From contig NW_022985555.1 of the NCBI RefSeq assembly GCF_010093815.1, positions 1,241,727 to 1,305,726 on the forward strand: a stretch of DNA of 64,000 nucleotides, given 5' to 3'. This document shows, piece by piece, positions 23,151-34,376 of this stretch (position 1 is its first letter; every line of letters begins with the position of its first letter). The DNA is from Pseudovirgaria hyperparasitica (Eukaryota; Ascomycota; Dothideomycetes; Acrospermales; Acrospermaceae). The notes under the pieces are model-generated. The model did not search any database. It was not told the origin of the DNA and was given only the letters and a program-made list of their open reading frames with translations. The translations under genes and the position numbers were made by a program.

Positions 23151-23882
23151 CGTAGATACGTCTACTCGAGAAACGTATTAGCAGACGCGGTTAGAACAGG
23201 CTTTGGGAAGTCATGGACACGGGAAGCTCATGAGAGATGCGCAGTATCAGACGTTATATATCATCCCTGTAGTTATCAAGGTTGAACAAGAGGGGAACGC
23301 AGACTCCCCCACCATCCTATGCAATGAGCTTCTGAAGCACCTTTCGAAGCGAGAATAAGACATCCAGATTATTGTCGAGTTTATTTCTCATTGTTTCAGC
23401 ATTATCTTGTCACATTTTCAAATGTCAAGAGATCTATTCTCTCTACCAGTCTCCGAAATCTGCCTCATCGAGCATAAGACTATATGGTGATATCTCTTTA
23501 CGTAAGCGGGGTAGTGTGGAGCGTTCTGGTACGTATTCCCTTCAATATGTCGTCAGACCCTGTGCGAAGCTACACAATTGGCTTGTCATGTTTTCATACG
23601 TCTTCTCATTCGTTTGTGACTCTGTGGCTTCATCCGGCCCACTCGTTCCCAAACATGATACCTGCCCTGGTTGCATCCCTCCGTTCCCCGCGTTCTGGGG
23701 CCCCTCATTTCGCAGCTCCACTCCGAGGTAGAGGAAGCATGGGTAAGCTCTATGCTATCAAAGTAGGCACGAGAGACCACCATATACCTCTTGTGACTCC
23801 TTCGTCCACGTAGTTTGCATCTTCTCTTCCTCTCACATCTCCCCCTCTCACCATCTTGCCATAACTCTATAACACCACAAGC
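23151..23882. promoter_or_regulatory. Shared upstream region of repeat-helix protein and alcohol dehydrogenase genes
   Basis: 732 bp between divergent start codons. Pyrimidine-rich plus-strand DNA at 23815-23880 (CTTCTCTTCCTCTC-like) lies just before the dehydrogenase ATG, typical of fungal leaders. A 119-codon plus frame at 23372-23731 has no family resemblance. Confidence 0.45.
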
Positions 23883-25212
23883 ATGACAACAAACGCACCT
23901 CCCAGCGCCCCAGCCCAAGATTTAACCGTCCCCACCGAATGCTGGGCCGGCGTCGTTGACAATCCAGGCGCCGACTTCGTGCTCAAAGTCGAAAAGGTCC
24001 CGGTCCCCTCCCCAGCGCCAGATCAGGTCTTGCTCCGGCTCAACGCCACGGGTCTATGCTACTCGGACCTGCACTACATGCTGAACGACCTGGGAATGGG
24101 TCTGCCGTGCATGAAGGACTTTGGCGTGCGCTCGCCGGGCCATGAGGGCGCCGGGTATGTAGTCAAAGTCGGCGAGGCAGTCAAGGGCTGGAGCATCGGC
24201 GATCGCGCGGGCATGAAGCCACTGTGGGATACGTGTGGGAGTTGCAATTTGTGCTTTAGTGGCATGGGCCCGCATTGCGCGGGTGCGGTGCAGGCCGGCT
24301 TGTTTGTCACTGGTGCGTGCCTAAGCAGTCTTATTCCAAATTGCAAAAGACGAGGAATGGGAGGCCGTGTTGGGCAAACACGAGGATACGTAACATGTGC
24401 GTGAGTGAGCGCTGACGTGCAATTCTACAGGTACATACCAGCAGTTCATCCTCGCGCCGGCGAAGTATCTCAATCGCATCCCGTCCGGCGTCTCGGACTA
24501 TGTTGCTGGGCCGGTCATGTGCTCTGCGTCCACCATGTACCGTGCGCTTGCGAATTCCGGACTTAAGGCTGGTGATTTTGCCTGCTTTCCTGGAGGTGGA
24601 GGTGGTGTGGGCATTCAAGGAGTGCAACTTGCTAAGGCCATGGGCTTCCGGCCTGTCGTCACAGACAGCGGGGCCGACAAAAAGAAGTTAGCTCTGGAGA
24701 TGGGTGCTGAAGCGTTTGTGGACTTTAGAGAAGTTGAGGATGTGCCGAAAGCAGTTGTCGAGGCGTGTGATGGAATTGGAGCACACGGCGTGTTCGTCAC
24801 GGCAGTACCGAGTTATAAGCAGGCGGTTGCGTTTACGGGCATGAGGCCTGGTGCAGTTGTTGTATGCATTGGACTACGTGTGTATAATGTTCTTACCCCT
24901 GAATGGGTCTGCTAACGACGAGTTCCAGCTCCGGAGGGCACCTCGCTGGGCGCTGATCCGCTGAAATACGTTTTCCAAGGCCTTCAGATCAAGGGCAGCC
25001 TAGTCGGCGATCTGCACGACACACATATGGCACTTGACTTTGCGCGAAGAGGGAGTCTGAAGCAAATCTGCGAAGTGTGGCCATTGCATCGCATGCCAGA
25101 AGCAGTTGACAAGCTGAGAGAGGGAAAGGTTGCGGGCAGGATTGTGATTGACTTCAACGACGACGCTGAAATGACGAAGCTGTGGGAGAAGCAGAAGAGT
25201 ACGTCTGCTTGA
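23883..25212 (+). CDS. Zinc-dependent alcohol dehydrogenase (MDR family, ADH1-like)
   Basis: Exons 23883-24312, 24431-24877 and 24929-25212 give 386 residues. The introns are 118 and 51 nt with GTGCGT/GTGTGT donors and CAG acceptors. The catalytic zinc ligands are visible as Cys in LNATGLCYSDLHY and His/Glu in SPGHEGAGYV. The structural-zinc lobe is CGSCNLCFSGMGPHC, four Cys with the usual spacing. The Rossmann nucleotide-binding loop is FPGGGGGVGIQGVQLAKAMG. The C-terminal strand GRIVIDFND is typical. The enzyme should interconvert alcohols and aldehydes with NAD(P)H in the cytosol; the exact substrate is not predictable. The length fits the family (about 350-390). No targeting signal was seen. 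Confidence 0.95.
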
Positions 25213-25888
25213 GGGTATTGTGAGAGCGAATGCGGATTCTAGATGAAGTGGCAAGCCACATCACGGGGAAAGTAGGCATATATAGTTTCAGAAGCAAGAG
25301 TACCGTGCTGAACACTGCGTGACCAAAGTCAAACTAGCACAGCAAATCTAGATATGGTATTACAACTCCATCTCGTTAGCAGTCCACTAAGTTAGTTTCT
25401 GTTCCTGTGGCTAATCTTTTGACTTTCCCGCTCACCCAACGCTGTGCTTACAAAGTTACAATCAGAATTTAGACATCCGAGATGCAGCTCCCAAATAGGC
25501 TCGCTATAGGGTAGAGAAATCTCTAATGAAAGAGTGTGCATGAACGATCCCGTACAACTCTATACAGTCTGTCGTCAGCCATAATTGGAGATATACTTTT
25601 GCTCCAGGGATATGTATGCCGAGTAAGTCTTATCGGATTATCGGATGACTCATACTCTCCGCCGCCATATCTTGCTCCGCTACATCCGTGATTGTCTTTC
25701 CATCCAGTCTTCGTATTATACATTTAATACCGGTGTCGGAACAGATCCGAAGCGAGCCTCCGGATATTAGGAGCTTCGGAGCCCGGCAGTGCAAGCAAGT
25801 ACATACGAGCACCCCCCCTCCGGACCTACACCACCGCAAAACGCACCACGCAGATTCCACGCCCAAGCATCAACCTATCCAATCCACG
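25213..25888. other. Intergenic, promoter of the secreted propeller gene
   Basis: About 0.68 kb between two rightward genes. CGG/CCG triplets cluster at 25733-25790 (e.g. cctccggatattaggagctt, then cggagc), which could be zinc-cluster factor sites. No gene found. Confidence 0.4.
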
Positions 25889-26866
25889 ATGCCATTCGCA
25901 TTCCCCACCCTCATCGCTCTCCTCACACTACTCCTCCCCACAGTTATATCCAAACCCCTCCAAACACCAGAGACACTATACACCTTCCCAACCAGTGCCA
26001 CCGGCCCAACATTCCTCGAAAACATCGCCGTCCGCGCCGACAACTCCCTCCTCCTCACAACGCTCTCCTCAGCTACAATATACACATACAACCCCGAAAC
26101 GCCACACGTCGCGCCTTTCGTTCTAGCTACATTTCCACCGCCCCTGAACGGCGTAACGGGAATCGCAGAATATGCACCTGACATGTTCGCTGTGGCGGTA
26201 GGGACATGGAATGTTAGTGCGCAGCGCGCCACGGGACTAGAAATCTGGAGGGTGGATCTTTCGAGAAGCGGAGGCGGAGACAAGATAGGTGCCGAGACGC
26301 GGATGGTGGTGCGAGTACCGGAGGCCAGGGCGTTGAATGGCATCACGGCTGTACCCGGGCAAAAGGGCAGGGTGCTGGTTGCAGAGAGCTACGGCGGCGT
26401 TGTGTATGCGGTTGATATGCGGCGAGGGACGTACGAGGTTGCGATTTCAAGCGCATGTCTGGCTGCTGGGGACAGGCTTGGCGTTAATGGTATCCATGTT
26501 TCCGGCTCGTATGCATATTTCGTGAATTCTTTTGGCGGTTTCTTTGGGCGTGTGGCTATTCACGCCAACGGTACGGCGCGAGGGGATGTTGAGAAGTTGG
26601 TGGGGTTCGAGGTTGGCCCTATGAGTGTTTGGGATGATTTTGCTACGGATGGAAAAGGGGTGTTTTGGATTGCGAGTCATCCCAACACGGTGGTGAAAGT
26701 GGGGAAGGGGAGAGACGGGTGGGTTAGCGAAGTTGTGGCAGAGACTGGAGACAAAGGAGATATTGGACCGACGAGTGTGGCTTTTGGAAGAGGAAGGAGG
26801 CAGAACTTGCTGTATGTTGTCAGTGGGGATGGGAGGGTGCAGAGATTGAATACTAGGGAGGTGTGA
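25889..26866 (+). CDS. Secreted SMP-30/gluconolactonase-like beta-propeller protein
   Basis: A single exon of 325 residues from ATG 25889; the frame is open upstream but the ATG is followed by a clear signal peptide (MPFAFPTLIALLTLLLPTVIS, cleavage likely before KPLQTPE). The mature part has the repeated strand pattern of a six-bladed propeller: FLENIAVRADNSLLLTTLSS, NGVTGIAEYAPDMFAVAVG, LNGITAVPGQKGRVLVAESY, GVNGIHVSGSYAYFVNSF, DDFATDGKGVFWIASHPN. Asn/Gly turns match the SMP-30/strictosidine-synthase-like superfamily. Relatives bind a divalent metal and hydrolyse lactones or are uncharacterised; no substrate can be assigned. Extracellular location is inferred from the signal peptide. Asn-glycosylation sites occur (NVS, NGT). 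Confidence 0.88.
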   Translation: MPFAFPTLIALLTLLLPTVISKPLQTPETLYTFPTSATGPTFLENIAVRADNSLLLTTLSSATIYTYNPETPHVAPFVLATFPPPLNGVTGIAEYAPDMFAVAVGTWNVSAQRATGLEIWRVDLSRSGGGDKIGAETRMVVRVPEARALNGITAVPGQKGRVLVAESYGGVVYAVDMRRGTYEVAISSACLAAGDRLGVNGIHVSGSYAYFVNSFGGFFGRVAIHANGTARGDVEKLVGFEVGPMSVWDDFATDGKGVFWIASHPNTVVKVGKGRDGWVSEVVAETGDKGDIGPTSVAFGRGRRQNLLYVVSGDGRVQRLNTREV

Positions 26867-27160
26867 AAGGTGAGGATTGAGTGAATAGTGAACAAAGTCA
26901 TAAAATTTCAGCTCGTGGGCTATGTTGACATCGTGTTTTTGGTCTTTCCATATATGAGCGTCTACATGTTCCGAGTAGCCATTTTTTTTAAATATATTGA
27001 TGAGTACAGATCTGCAACATCACAGTGAACCGAGCATCCGCATCATGCTAGAACACACCATACCTAGACGTATGGAATTGTCGAACAGCGTATGTAGTGG
27101 GTAATCCTCGACTTCCGGTCGACAAGTTGCGCATTGCACTATCCTCCCCGTATAATATGA

Positions 27161-28423
27161 TCAGTTGAAGTTTCGAAACATTCTTTCGAATGTCGCACGA
27201 GCTTTCTCTTCCGTCCACGGCTCGGGCCGGTTCTGGTCTGCATGCGTCCAAGAGTCTGAATCAAGGTCGAGCATGTTGACATCTTTCATCTGGTAGGCGT
27301 CATTGCCATACGCATCCCGATGCTTGTTGTTCACTGAAGGATATGAACTACCGATGTAGTCATCGTCATCATCATCGTCGTCATCATGATAACCATAGTC
27401 GTTATATTCGTCATAATCGCTTGCGCCTTCGGTGTAGCCACTTCTAATACTGGTCCATGTCGGGTATTCGTCCGTGACCAATGCCCTCAAGTCATAATTC
27501 TCATCGTAAGGTGGCTCCCCGTTTTCCTGCACGACGTTGGTATTTCGACCCCGTTTGACAACTACAAGTACGGCTCTGGCGTCCTGATCGTCTTTGCACA
27601 GAAAAGTGTCCTCTACTTCGCCAAAATCTGTATATTCCTCTGGCGGTACAATCGACTGGTAGAGCTCCCTTGCACCGGGTTGGCGTACTGATTCTCTGAT
27701 GCGTGACTGAGATCGGAAAATCGTTACCGTGGCCCCTGAATTGGGCCCATCTCGATTTGTCAGGGTCGACTGCCATACTTCGGGCTGCGGTTTGCGGATG
27801 TATGTCTTCCCAAATTGCGTGGTCTTGGCGAAGCTAAGGATAGATGAGGTGGGCGTGATATAATGCAATTCCTTCCATCCAGAACCACACGATACCAGCT
27901 CGTCAAGGATTTGGTAATCCACCATGCCTGAGGGTCCCTTGAGCATGCCCGCATCACCACCGATGACAGTGAGGGTGTCCAGTCTGAGTTGTGGCACCAA
28001 CTTTAGGATCCAAGCAAGCCTGTAGTAGACGTCGTCATGTGGCAGTGAAAGCATGACCGGGCGACTGTTGACGCGTAAGTGACGAATTGCTGCGACTCTT
28101 TGCTCCGGGAACTCAGTGAGTATATCCAGCAGCGCCTCTCCTGTTTGGAAGTTGAAGAGGACCCAGCCAATCCACTGTGAACCAATTTCACGGTGGACCT
28201 GTTGGCAGGTGTATAACAGCGAGAGGGAATGAAGTCGGCTTTTCTTTTTTGCTCGCTTGATACTACGAGGGTCATCAGGATCCTCTCCATAGGTCAGCCG
28301 TGTAGAGGTGAACACCCAAGAATAGATATTGTCTCTGATCTCGCGAGGAACCTGCAAAAGCCTGCTACATGATGGTTGTCGCACAGATCTGGCAGGGGCT
28401 TTGGTCTTCTTCTTTCTGGGCAT
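27161..28423 (-). CDS. F-box/DUF7730-like fungal protein with acidic tail
   Basis: A single exon of 420 residues from ATG 28423 (MPRKKKTKAP). A basic N-terminus is followed by RLLQVPREIRDNIYSWVF, the opening of the widespread Pezizomycotina family (DUF7730/2EXR type) related to F-box proteins, then SLLYTCQQVHREIGSQW and a leucine-patterned middle part. Residues 330-370 are acidic with a DDDDDDDDD run, and the C-terminus is polar (WTEEKARATFERMF). Function is unknown; these proteins are often abundant and variable. It is divergent from PXA1 with 443 bp between starts. Confidence 0.85.
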   Translation of the reverse strand: MPRKKKTKAPARSVRQPSCSRLLQVPREIRDNIYSWVFTSTRLTYGEDPDDPRSIKRAKKKSRLHSLSLLYTCQQVHREIGSQWIGWVLFNFQTGEALLDILTEFPEQRVAAIRHLRVNSRPVMLSLPHDDVYYRLAWILKLVPQLRLDTLTVIGGDAGMLKGPSGMVDYQILDELVSCGSGWKELHYITPTSSILSFAKTTQFGKTYIRKPQPEVWQSTLTNRDGPNSGATVTIFRSQSRIRESVRQPGARELYQSIVPPEEYTDFGEVEDTFLCKDDQDARAVLVVVKRGRNTNVVQENGEPPYDENYDLRALVTDEYPTWTSIRSGYTEGASDYDEYNDYGYHDDDDDDDDDYIGSSYPSVNNKHRDAYGNDAYQMKDVNMLDLDSDSWTHADQNRPEPWTEEKARATFERMFRNFN

Positions 28424-28866
28424 AATGATGTGAGTTTGTTGCAGCAAGATGTGATGGTCAACAAGATGAGGTGAGCAAAGAAAAGCGTTGTTGGCAGTAG
28501 AGTTTCAGCCGTTTTAGTGTGGGCACGTGATATCGTCTTTCCGTACATTTTCTCACCCAGAATATCAGACCTATAAAGTCTATTTCATTCTAGAGCTTTT
28601 CCCCGTGGAAAGTAATAGTACGACACTATACGCAATCGATCTTAGATCGTGACTAGGAGGGTAAGCCAGGGTGCAGGCTGACGAGCGAATCAGAACACCT
28701 TCACATGCCGCGGCTTTGGTTCACATGCGCGAATGCGAGCTAAAGCGATCTGACTTCACAGTCTCCGTTCACCATGTCAGTATGCACTGGTAGTTATAGA
28801 TTTTACTACATGTTGTAGCTTTTGGATTCGTCTTCATACTGTCTGCCCACCGCACCATGCGTAAAC
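28424..28866. promoter_or_regulatory. Shared upstream region of the F-box-like and PXA1 genes
   Basis: 443 bp between divergent start codons. CCG/CGG half-sites occur near 28706-28716. No oleate-response-like palindrome could be confirmed by eye. Confidence 0.4.
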
Positions 28867-31532
28867 ATGGCCGCCCAATCTAAGGAAGACCCGCTCCACG
28901 TACTCTACACACGCTACATCACCCTCATCCGCTCACGCTTCGCCCGTAGCTCACGCCTCACAAAACTTCTCGCAACAGTCTCCCTACTGTTCTCAATAAT
29001 AGGTGCTGGCTATGGAACGCAACGATGGTGGTCGCAGCGGCGCGCCGAGAAAGAGACGGGTCGACGACTGCTCCGACGCAACTCCGGCTTGCGTATGAAG
29101 GACGGGACCAGAATCATATATGTGCCGTATCGGAACTCGACGTCCAAGGTCACCATATACCCGACGAAACCGACCACGTTTGATGCGCATCGCAGGTTGT
29201 TCCTGGAACCGCCGAGAGCGGCGGGTTTGGGCAATGGGTATACACCGCAAGTGCCGCCGCCGCAGACCAAGCCTGGCTTGAACCTGGCCTTCCTTCACCA
29301 GTTCCTGAGCTTGTTGAATATAATGATTCCAAGGTGGAACAGCAAAGAGACTGGTCTGCTGCTCAGTCATGGAGTGTTCCTTATGCTGAGGACGTATCTC
29401 TCGTTGGTTGTGGCACGGCTGGATGGTGAGATTGTGCGTGATCTTGTCGCAGGAAATGGGCGGGCCTTCCTGTGGGGGATCACGAAGTGGTGTGGAATAG
29501 GAAGCTTGGCTTCATACACGAATGCCATGATCAAGTTCTTGCAGAGTAAGGTGTCCATCGCCTTCCGGACCAGGTTGACGAGATATATCCACGACTTGTA
29601 TCTGAACAGCAACCTCAGCTACTACAAGCTGTCGAACCTGGATGGTGGGATAGGGCAAGGTGCCGACCAGTATATCACGCAGGACCTTACGTTGTTCTGT
29701 GCTTCAGCTGCATCGCTGTACTCGTCGCTCGGCAAGCCATTCGTGGACTTGTGTGTCTTCAACTATCAACTCTGGAGGTCACTAGGGCCAATCGCTTTTA
29801 CAGGGTTACTGTCCAACTATTTCTTGACAGCGACGCTGCTGAGGAAATTATCACCTCCATTCGGGAAGCTGAAGGCCGTTGAAGGCAAGCGAGAGGGAGA
29901 TTTCCGCGCGTTGCATTCGAGGCTGATTATGAATGCTGAAGAGGTGGCATTTTACGGTGGTGATCAAATGGAGAAGATGTTCCTCGAGAAAGAGTTCAAG
30001 CAACTAAAACACTGGATGGAAGGCATCTACAGTCTGAAGATCCGATACAACATGCTCGAAGACTTTGTGCTGAAGTACTCCTGGTCGGCATTCGGTTATC
30101 TCATCACCTCGTTACCTGTCTTCTTGCCTGCATGGGGTGGTCTTGGCGGAGCTACAGAGTTGCTGGATGCTGGCAAACCTGGCTCTCGCGAGAACGGGCG
30201 AATGAAGGAATTCATCACGAACAAACGCCTCATGCTCTCATTGGCCGATGCGGGCGGCCGTATGATGTACTCCATCAAAGACCTGTCCGAGCTCGCCGGC
30301 TACACCTCTCGAGTATACACACTCATCAGCACGCTCCATCGCGTCCACGCCGACGCCTACTTCCCACCAGCAGGCCAACGACCCGACCTCTACTCGCTCT
30401 GCGACGTCCAAGGCACAGTCCACAAAGGCTTCGACGGCATCCGTCTAGAACACGTGCCAATCGTAGGCCCAGGCCTGTTCCCCCACGGCGGCGAAGAGCT
30501 CATCGAATCCCTATCCTTCATCGTCCACTCCGGCGAGCACCTGCTCATCACCGGACCCAACGGCGTCGGCAAAAGCGCAGTCGCCCGCGTCGTTGCCGGG
30601 CTCTGGCCTACCTACCGCGGCCTCGTCAGCCGGCCCCGTCTCCCCGGCATGGACGGCGTCATGTTCCTCCCACAGCGGCCCTACCTCAGCACCGGCACCC
30701 TCCGCGACCAGGTCATATACCCGCACACCGAGCTCGACATGCGGGACTCTGGCCGCCGCGACATCGAACTCAGCCAGATCCTCGAGAACGCCAAACTGGG
30801 CTACCTTCCCGACCGCGAGGGCGGATACGATACCAGGAAGGACTGGAAGGATGTGCTTAGCGGCGGCGAGAAGCAGCGTATGGGCATTGCCAGGCTGCTC
30901 TATCACGAGCCGCGCTACGCTTTTCTGGACGAGGGCACGAGCGCTGTTAGTAGTGATGTCGAGGGCCTGCTCTACGAACGCGCCAAGGCAAAGGGCATCA
31001 GTAAGTACACACCCATCCATCATGCAAACTTCCCCCCAAACTAACCACACACACACAAAAAACAGCCCTAATAACAATCTCCACCCGCGCCTCCCTCAAA
31101 CGCCACCACACCTTCACCCTCACCCTCGGCAGCGGGCCCCACGGCGACGAATGGGAATTCCAACAAATCGGCACCGCGAGCGAGAAGTCCTCTGTCGAAA
31201 AGGAACTCAACGATCTGCGTGACCGGCTGGCTAAAGTGGAGGAGTGGAAGCTGCGCAGGAGTGAGATTGAGAGGGAGTTGGCTGAGGTTTGGGTTGAGGG
31301 GCGGAGGGATGGGCCGTTGGAGGCGCCGGGGTATTGTCGGGGGGAGGGTGGTGAGGATGGGAGTGGTGGTGAGGATGGGAGTGGTGGTGAGGATGGGAGT
31401 GGTGGTGAGGATGGGAGTGAGGGTAATGGTGACGATGGAGATGACGATGAGGGTGATGAAGTGAGAGAGGCTGGTGGAGATGGAGATGCTGATATCGATG
31501 CTGATGCCGGTCTGTCTGAGGTACAGACATAG
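28867..31532 (+). CDS. PXA1: Peroxisomal long-chain acyl-CoA ABC half-transporter (ABCD/PXA1-like)
   Basis: Exons 28867-31000 and 31066-31532 (65-nt intron, GTAAGT donor, AACAG acceptor) give 866 residues. The start is ATG 28867; upstream codons are open but lack an ATG. A membrane domain with several hydrophobic helices (residues 35-480) includes the ABCD loop motif NAEEVAFYGGDQMEKMF. The ATP-binding domain follows: Walker A GPNGVGKSAVARVVAGLWP, the Q-loop region MFLPQRPYLSTGTLRDQVIY, signature LSGGEKQRMGIARLL and Walker B RYAFLDEGTSAV. Exon 2 supplies the H-loop area (TLITISTRASLKRHH), a coiled-coil stretch and an acidic Gly/Glu/Asp tail with four GEDGSG repeats. Pxa1 dimerises with Pxa2 and brings very-long- or long-chain acyl-CoA into peroxisomes for beta-oxidation. 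The length is close to yeast Pxa1. Confidence 0.94.
31345..31420 (+). repeat. 18-nt tandem repeat inside PXA1 (GEDGSG units)
   Basis: About four near-perfect copies of ggtgaggatgggagtggt in frame within the acidic tail of PXA1. This is an expandable coding microrepeat. Confidence 0.85.
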
Positions 31533-32356
31533 AGACGGGCGGGTGTACATGCCATAGGAAAGATCCAAGAACAAAGTAGAGCTGCGCGCAAGTGTACCAA
31601 TATCGTAATGCTATTGCTATTCCAGGCATAGAGATGAATGGATACATCCACCGGGTAGAACAGATCTCGCTGATATGAGTGTATAGCTTGTGGTGTGTGA
31701 TGTGTGGCTTGTGGCTTGTAGTGTATAGCTTATACCTGTGGCGTGTTGCTTGTGCCTTGTAGATTGTGGCTTGTAGCTTGTGACGTGTGGCGTATGGTGT
31801 GTGGCTTTACTACATCATACCTCAACCGTACCCTACCTTCCTATCTGGGACTAGCCATCATACCAGGCCTACTTCAGCCCAGCTAGACACTAGACCTAAT
31901 TATTATGTACATATCGATACCTAGATCTAGTTAGTAATTAGATACCCGTTATGAACGAACTATTTACCCAGCTGAAACACATAACAAAACACATCTCACA
32001 TTCACAAGCAAGAAAACACATACTCATTCACACATACACACTCACACGCACACATACATGCATACACAGAACAACACTGCACGCGACCAAGATGCTGAAA
32101 GAAAAGCATAGCTTCAACTTGCTTCAGAGCTTGGGGGGGTATCCATTTCAACCATACATGCATCATATATGATTCCGCGACATTTCGACATAAAACGCCG
32201 CCCTCTCCTCTTCTTCTCCTCCCCCTTATTATCCAATAAATTCCCATCCATCGCCGTCCACAATCACATGCCCACCAACCACAAGATGCATACACAAAGA
32301 CGCATAAAAACAAACAACGCCGCCAGTACGTCTGTAGTACATTGGTATCTTAACCC
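31533..32356. other. Intergenic between convergent PXA1 and nucleoside transporter genes
   Basis: 0.82 kb containing the G/T-rich minisatellite at 31675-31809 and a C/A-rich tract at 31975-32075 (cacacatacacactcacacg-like). No open frame has coding character. It should include both 3' UTRs. Confidence 0.55.
31675..31809 (+). repeat. G/T-rich degenerate minisatellite
   Basis: Roughly 135 bp of plus-strand G/T-dominated DNA built from variants of GTGGCTTGTAG and TGTGGCTTGTG. It lies just downstream of PXA1 and about 165 bp before a C/A-rich tract. Confidence 0.7.
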
Positions 32357-34376
32357 CTAGCCCGCCACACCAGGCGTAGTAAACGCAGCCTGATCGGTGA
32401 CGAGCATACCCGCAATACCAGCACTCGACAGCGTCGACAGAATACCCGTGATCAGCGCCGAGATAGCCAAGCGGGAGACATCGCCGGAGCGACCAGGGGC
32501 GAGTTGCGAGAGCACGCCAATCTGAGTGCCAAGCGAGCCAATATTGCCGAAGCCACAGAGGGCGTATGTGGCGATGAGGTTCGAGCGAGGGGACAGGTTT
32601 GCGTAGCGGGGGTTGGTGGTCAGGTCAGTGTAGGCGACAAATTCGTTGATGACAATCTTCTGGCCGATCAGACGGCCGACGTTGAGCAGGTCGCCGCCCT
32701 CGCGCGAGACGCCGAGCAGGAAGGCGATTGGGTAGCATACGTAGCCGAGGATAAGCTCGAGGGTGAGGTCGTATTCGCCCTGGAGATCGAGGTAGCGGCC
32801 CCACCAGGTGAGCAGGCCGTCGATGAGGCCGACGAGCGCGATAATGCAGAGTAGCGTGGACAGGATCATACCAGCAATCTTAAGACCGAGCCATGCGCCG
32901 TTGGCGAATGCGTGGAGCGAGTTGGCGGCCTTGTGGTCGTCGTCGTCGGGAATGACTACACGGCCCGATGTGAGAGTCTCCTCTTCTTCGGGATAGCGAA
33001 GCTTGGACATGGCGAGCGAAGCGGGAATGGACATGACACAGGAGCTGATGAGGGCTTGCGGGTTGATGCCCATTGAAATATATGCGACCAAGACAGATCC
33101 GGCGATGGTGGCGAAACCGGAAGTCATGACCTGGTGCAGTTCACCCTTGGTCAAATGGGCGACAAACGGCTTGATCAACATGGCAGATTCACCCTGCCCG
33201 ATAAAGGGCGAGGCAGATGCAACGACAGCCTCGGCACCGGACACACGCATGCTCCAGAAGAAGAAGACGGCAAACTTGCCAATGAACCACTGCAGCGTGC
33301 CCCAGTAGTACAGAAGCTGAACGAGGGCGACGAAGAAGATGATGGCCGGGAGAACGGAGATCAAGAACCAGTGGATGGTGTCGACGACATTCTGCTCCGT
33401 CAAGAAAGCCACACCGCGGCCAGCAAAACCAAGCAAATCGCGGGCAAGCTCAGAGACGAAGGCAAAGATGTCGTAACCGGCCTTTGTGCGGAGCACAAAA
33501 AGAGCCACGATGAATTGCACCAAGAAACCAACAATGACTGTGTGCCACACAATCTTCTTGTAGTTGCGAGAGGTGGCGGTCAGGAGAGCAATAAAGACGA
33601 CGAGACCAAACAAACTGACGGCGCGGTTCGCGCGAGTGTTGTCGGCGCTTTCGTCGGAAGCAAAGGAGCCAACCAGGAAGACGGCGACAACGAGCACAGC
33701 AGCAGCAGGTGTGCGCATCTTCTCTGGAACGACATCCTTAATACGGACAGCAGTGTTGTTCCAGGCGAAGGCGAGCACCTTCATGACGAACGGCGCGAGC
33801 GGGACGTAGAGGGTGATGATTCGGAGCGAGATGGCGAGCCAGAACAGAAACGGCTTGATCCAGTTCTTGTCATGGCGGTGGAGAGCGAGTCCAACAATCC
33901 ACCATGCGGTGAAGAGGAGGAAGATGAATCCGTCTGGGAGGCAAAGAATGTCAGCAATGGTGGTGACACGCTCGTCTGCGTTTCGACTTACGGATGTATG
34001 GCCTGAACCTCCTGTAGAGATTCGAGAATTTGCCGTCGTGTTCCTTTTCCTCTACAATATCGCCAGAGCGCGAGGCGCTGCTCCTCTCAGCATCATCGTA
34101 GTTCAGCTCGCCACCCTTCTCAATGTCTCCCTTGAGCGATCGCTCCGGGTGACCGCGACGATGCAGGTTGTTGTCCATGTGGTCCTGGTGAGGGATAATT
34201 GACGGCTCGTCGGTGGTGCCCTTGCTGTAGGTGACATTGCTGTTCGCATTGGCAACACGATCGCTGTGGTGGAGGTGAGTGTGGTTGTGCTCGTTTGCGG
34301 GATTCAGAGCCGGGTCGTTGTTGGGCACGACGCCGACCTGCGGCGAGGCATTGTGGGCGGCAGGTAGATCCGACAT
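32357..34376 (-). CDS. Concentrative nucleoside transporter (CNT family)
   Basis: Exons 34376-33992 and 33933-32357 (58-nt intron, GTAAGT donor, CCCAG acceptor) give 653 residues. The N-terminal 130 residues are polar, with a His/Asn-rich stretch and many charges, and should be cytosolic. About 10-13 membrane helices follow, beginning in GFIFLLFTAWWIVGLAL. The CNT core motifs are clear: gate region ISVLPAIIFFVALVQLLYYW, SGAEAVVASASPFIGQGESA, the Gly-rich helical hairpin, SLAMSKLRYPEEEE, YALCGFGNIGSLGTQIGVLS, and the end LSSAGIAGMLV. CNT proteins import nucleosides driven by a sodium or proton gradient; in fungi proton coupling at the plasma membrane is expected. The long N-terminal tail is a likely regulatory part. 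Confidence 0.95.

Noticed and set aside
30132-31222. Long Arg/Pro-rich plus-strand frames and antisense frames inside PXA1
   Set aside because: The overlapping frame encodes intact Walker A, signature and Walker B motifs; the others are GC-rich shadows.
31345-31420. CRISPR-like regular repeats
   Set aside because: They are in-frame coding repeats without spacers in a eukaryotic gene.
23883-31532. Secondary-metabolite or catabolic gene cluster around the alcohol dehydrogenase
   Set aside because: No PKS, NRPS, terpene synthase, P450, regulator or specific transporter; neighbours are unrelated housekeeping or unknown genes.
33134-34006. 290-codon plus-strand frame
   Set aside because: Antisense to the nucleoside transporter, whose membrane and CNT motifs are clear; the frame is charged and repetitive without family character.
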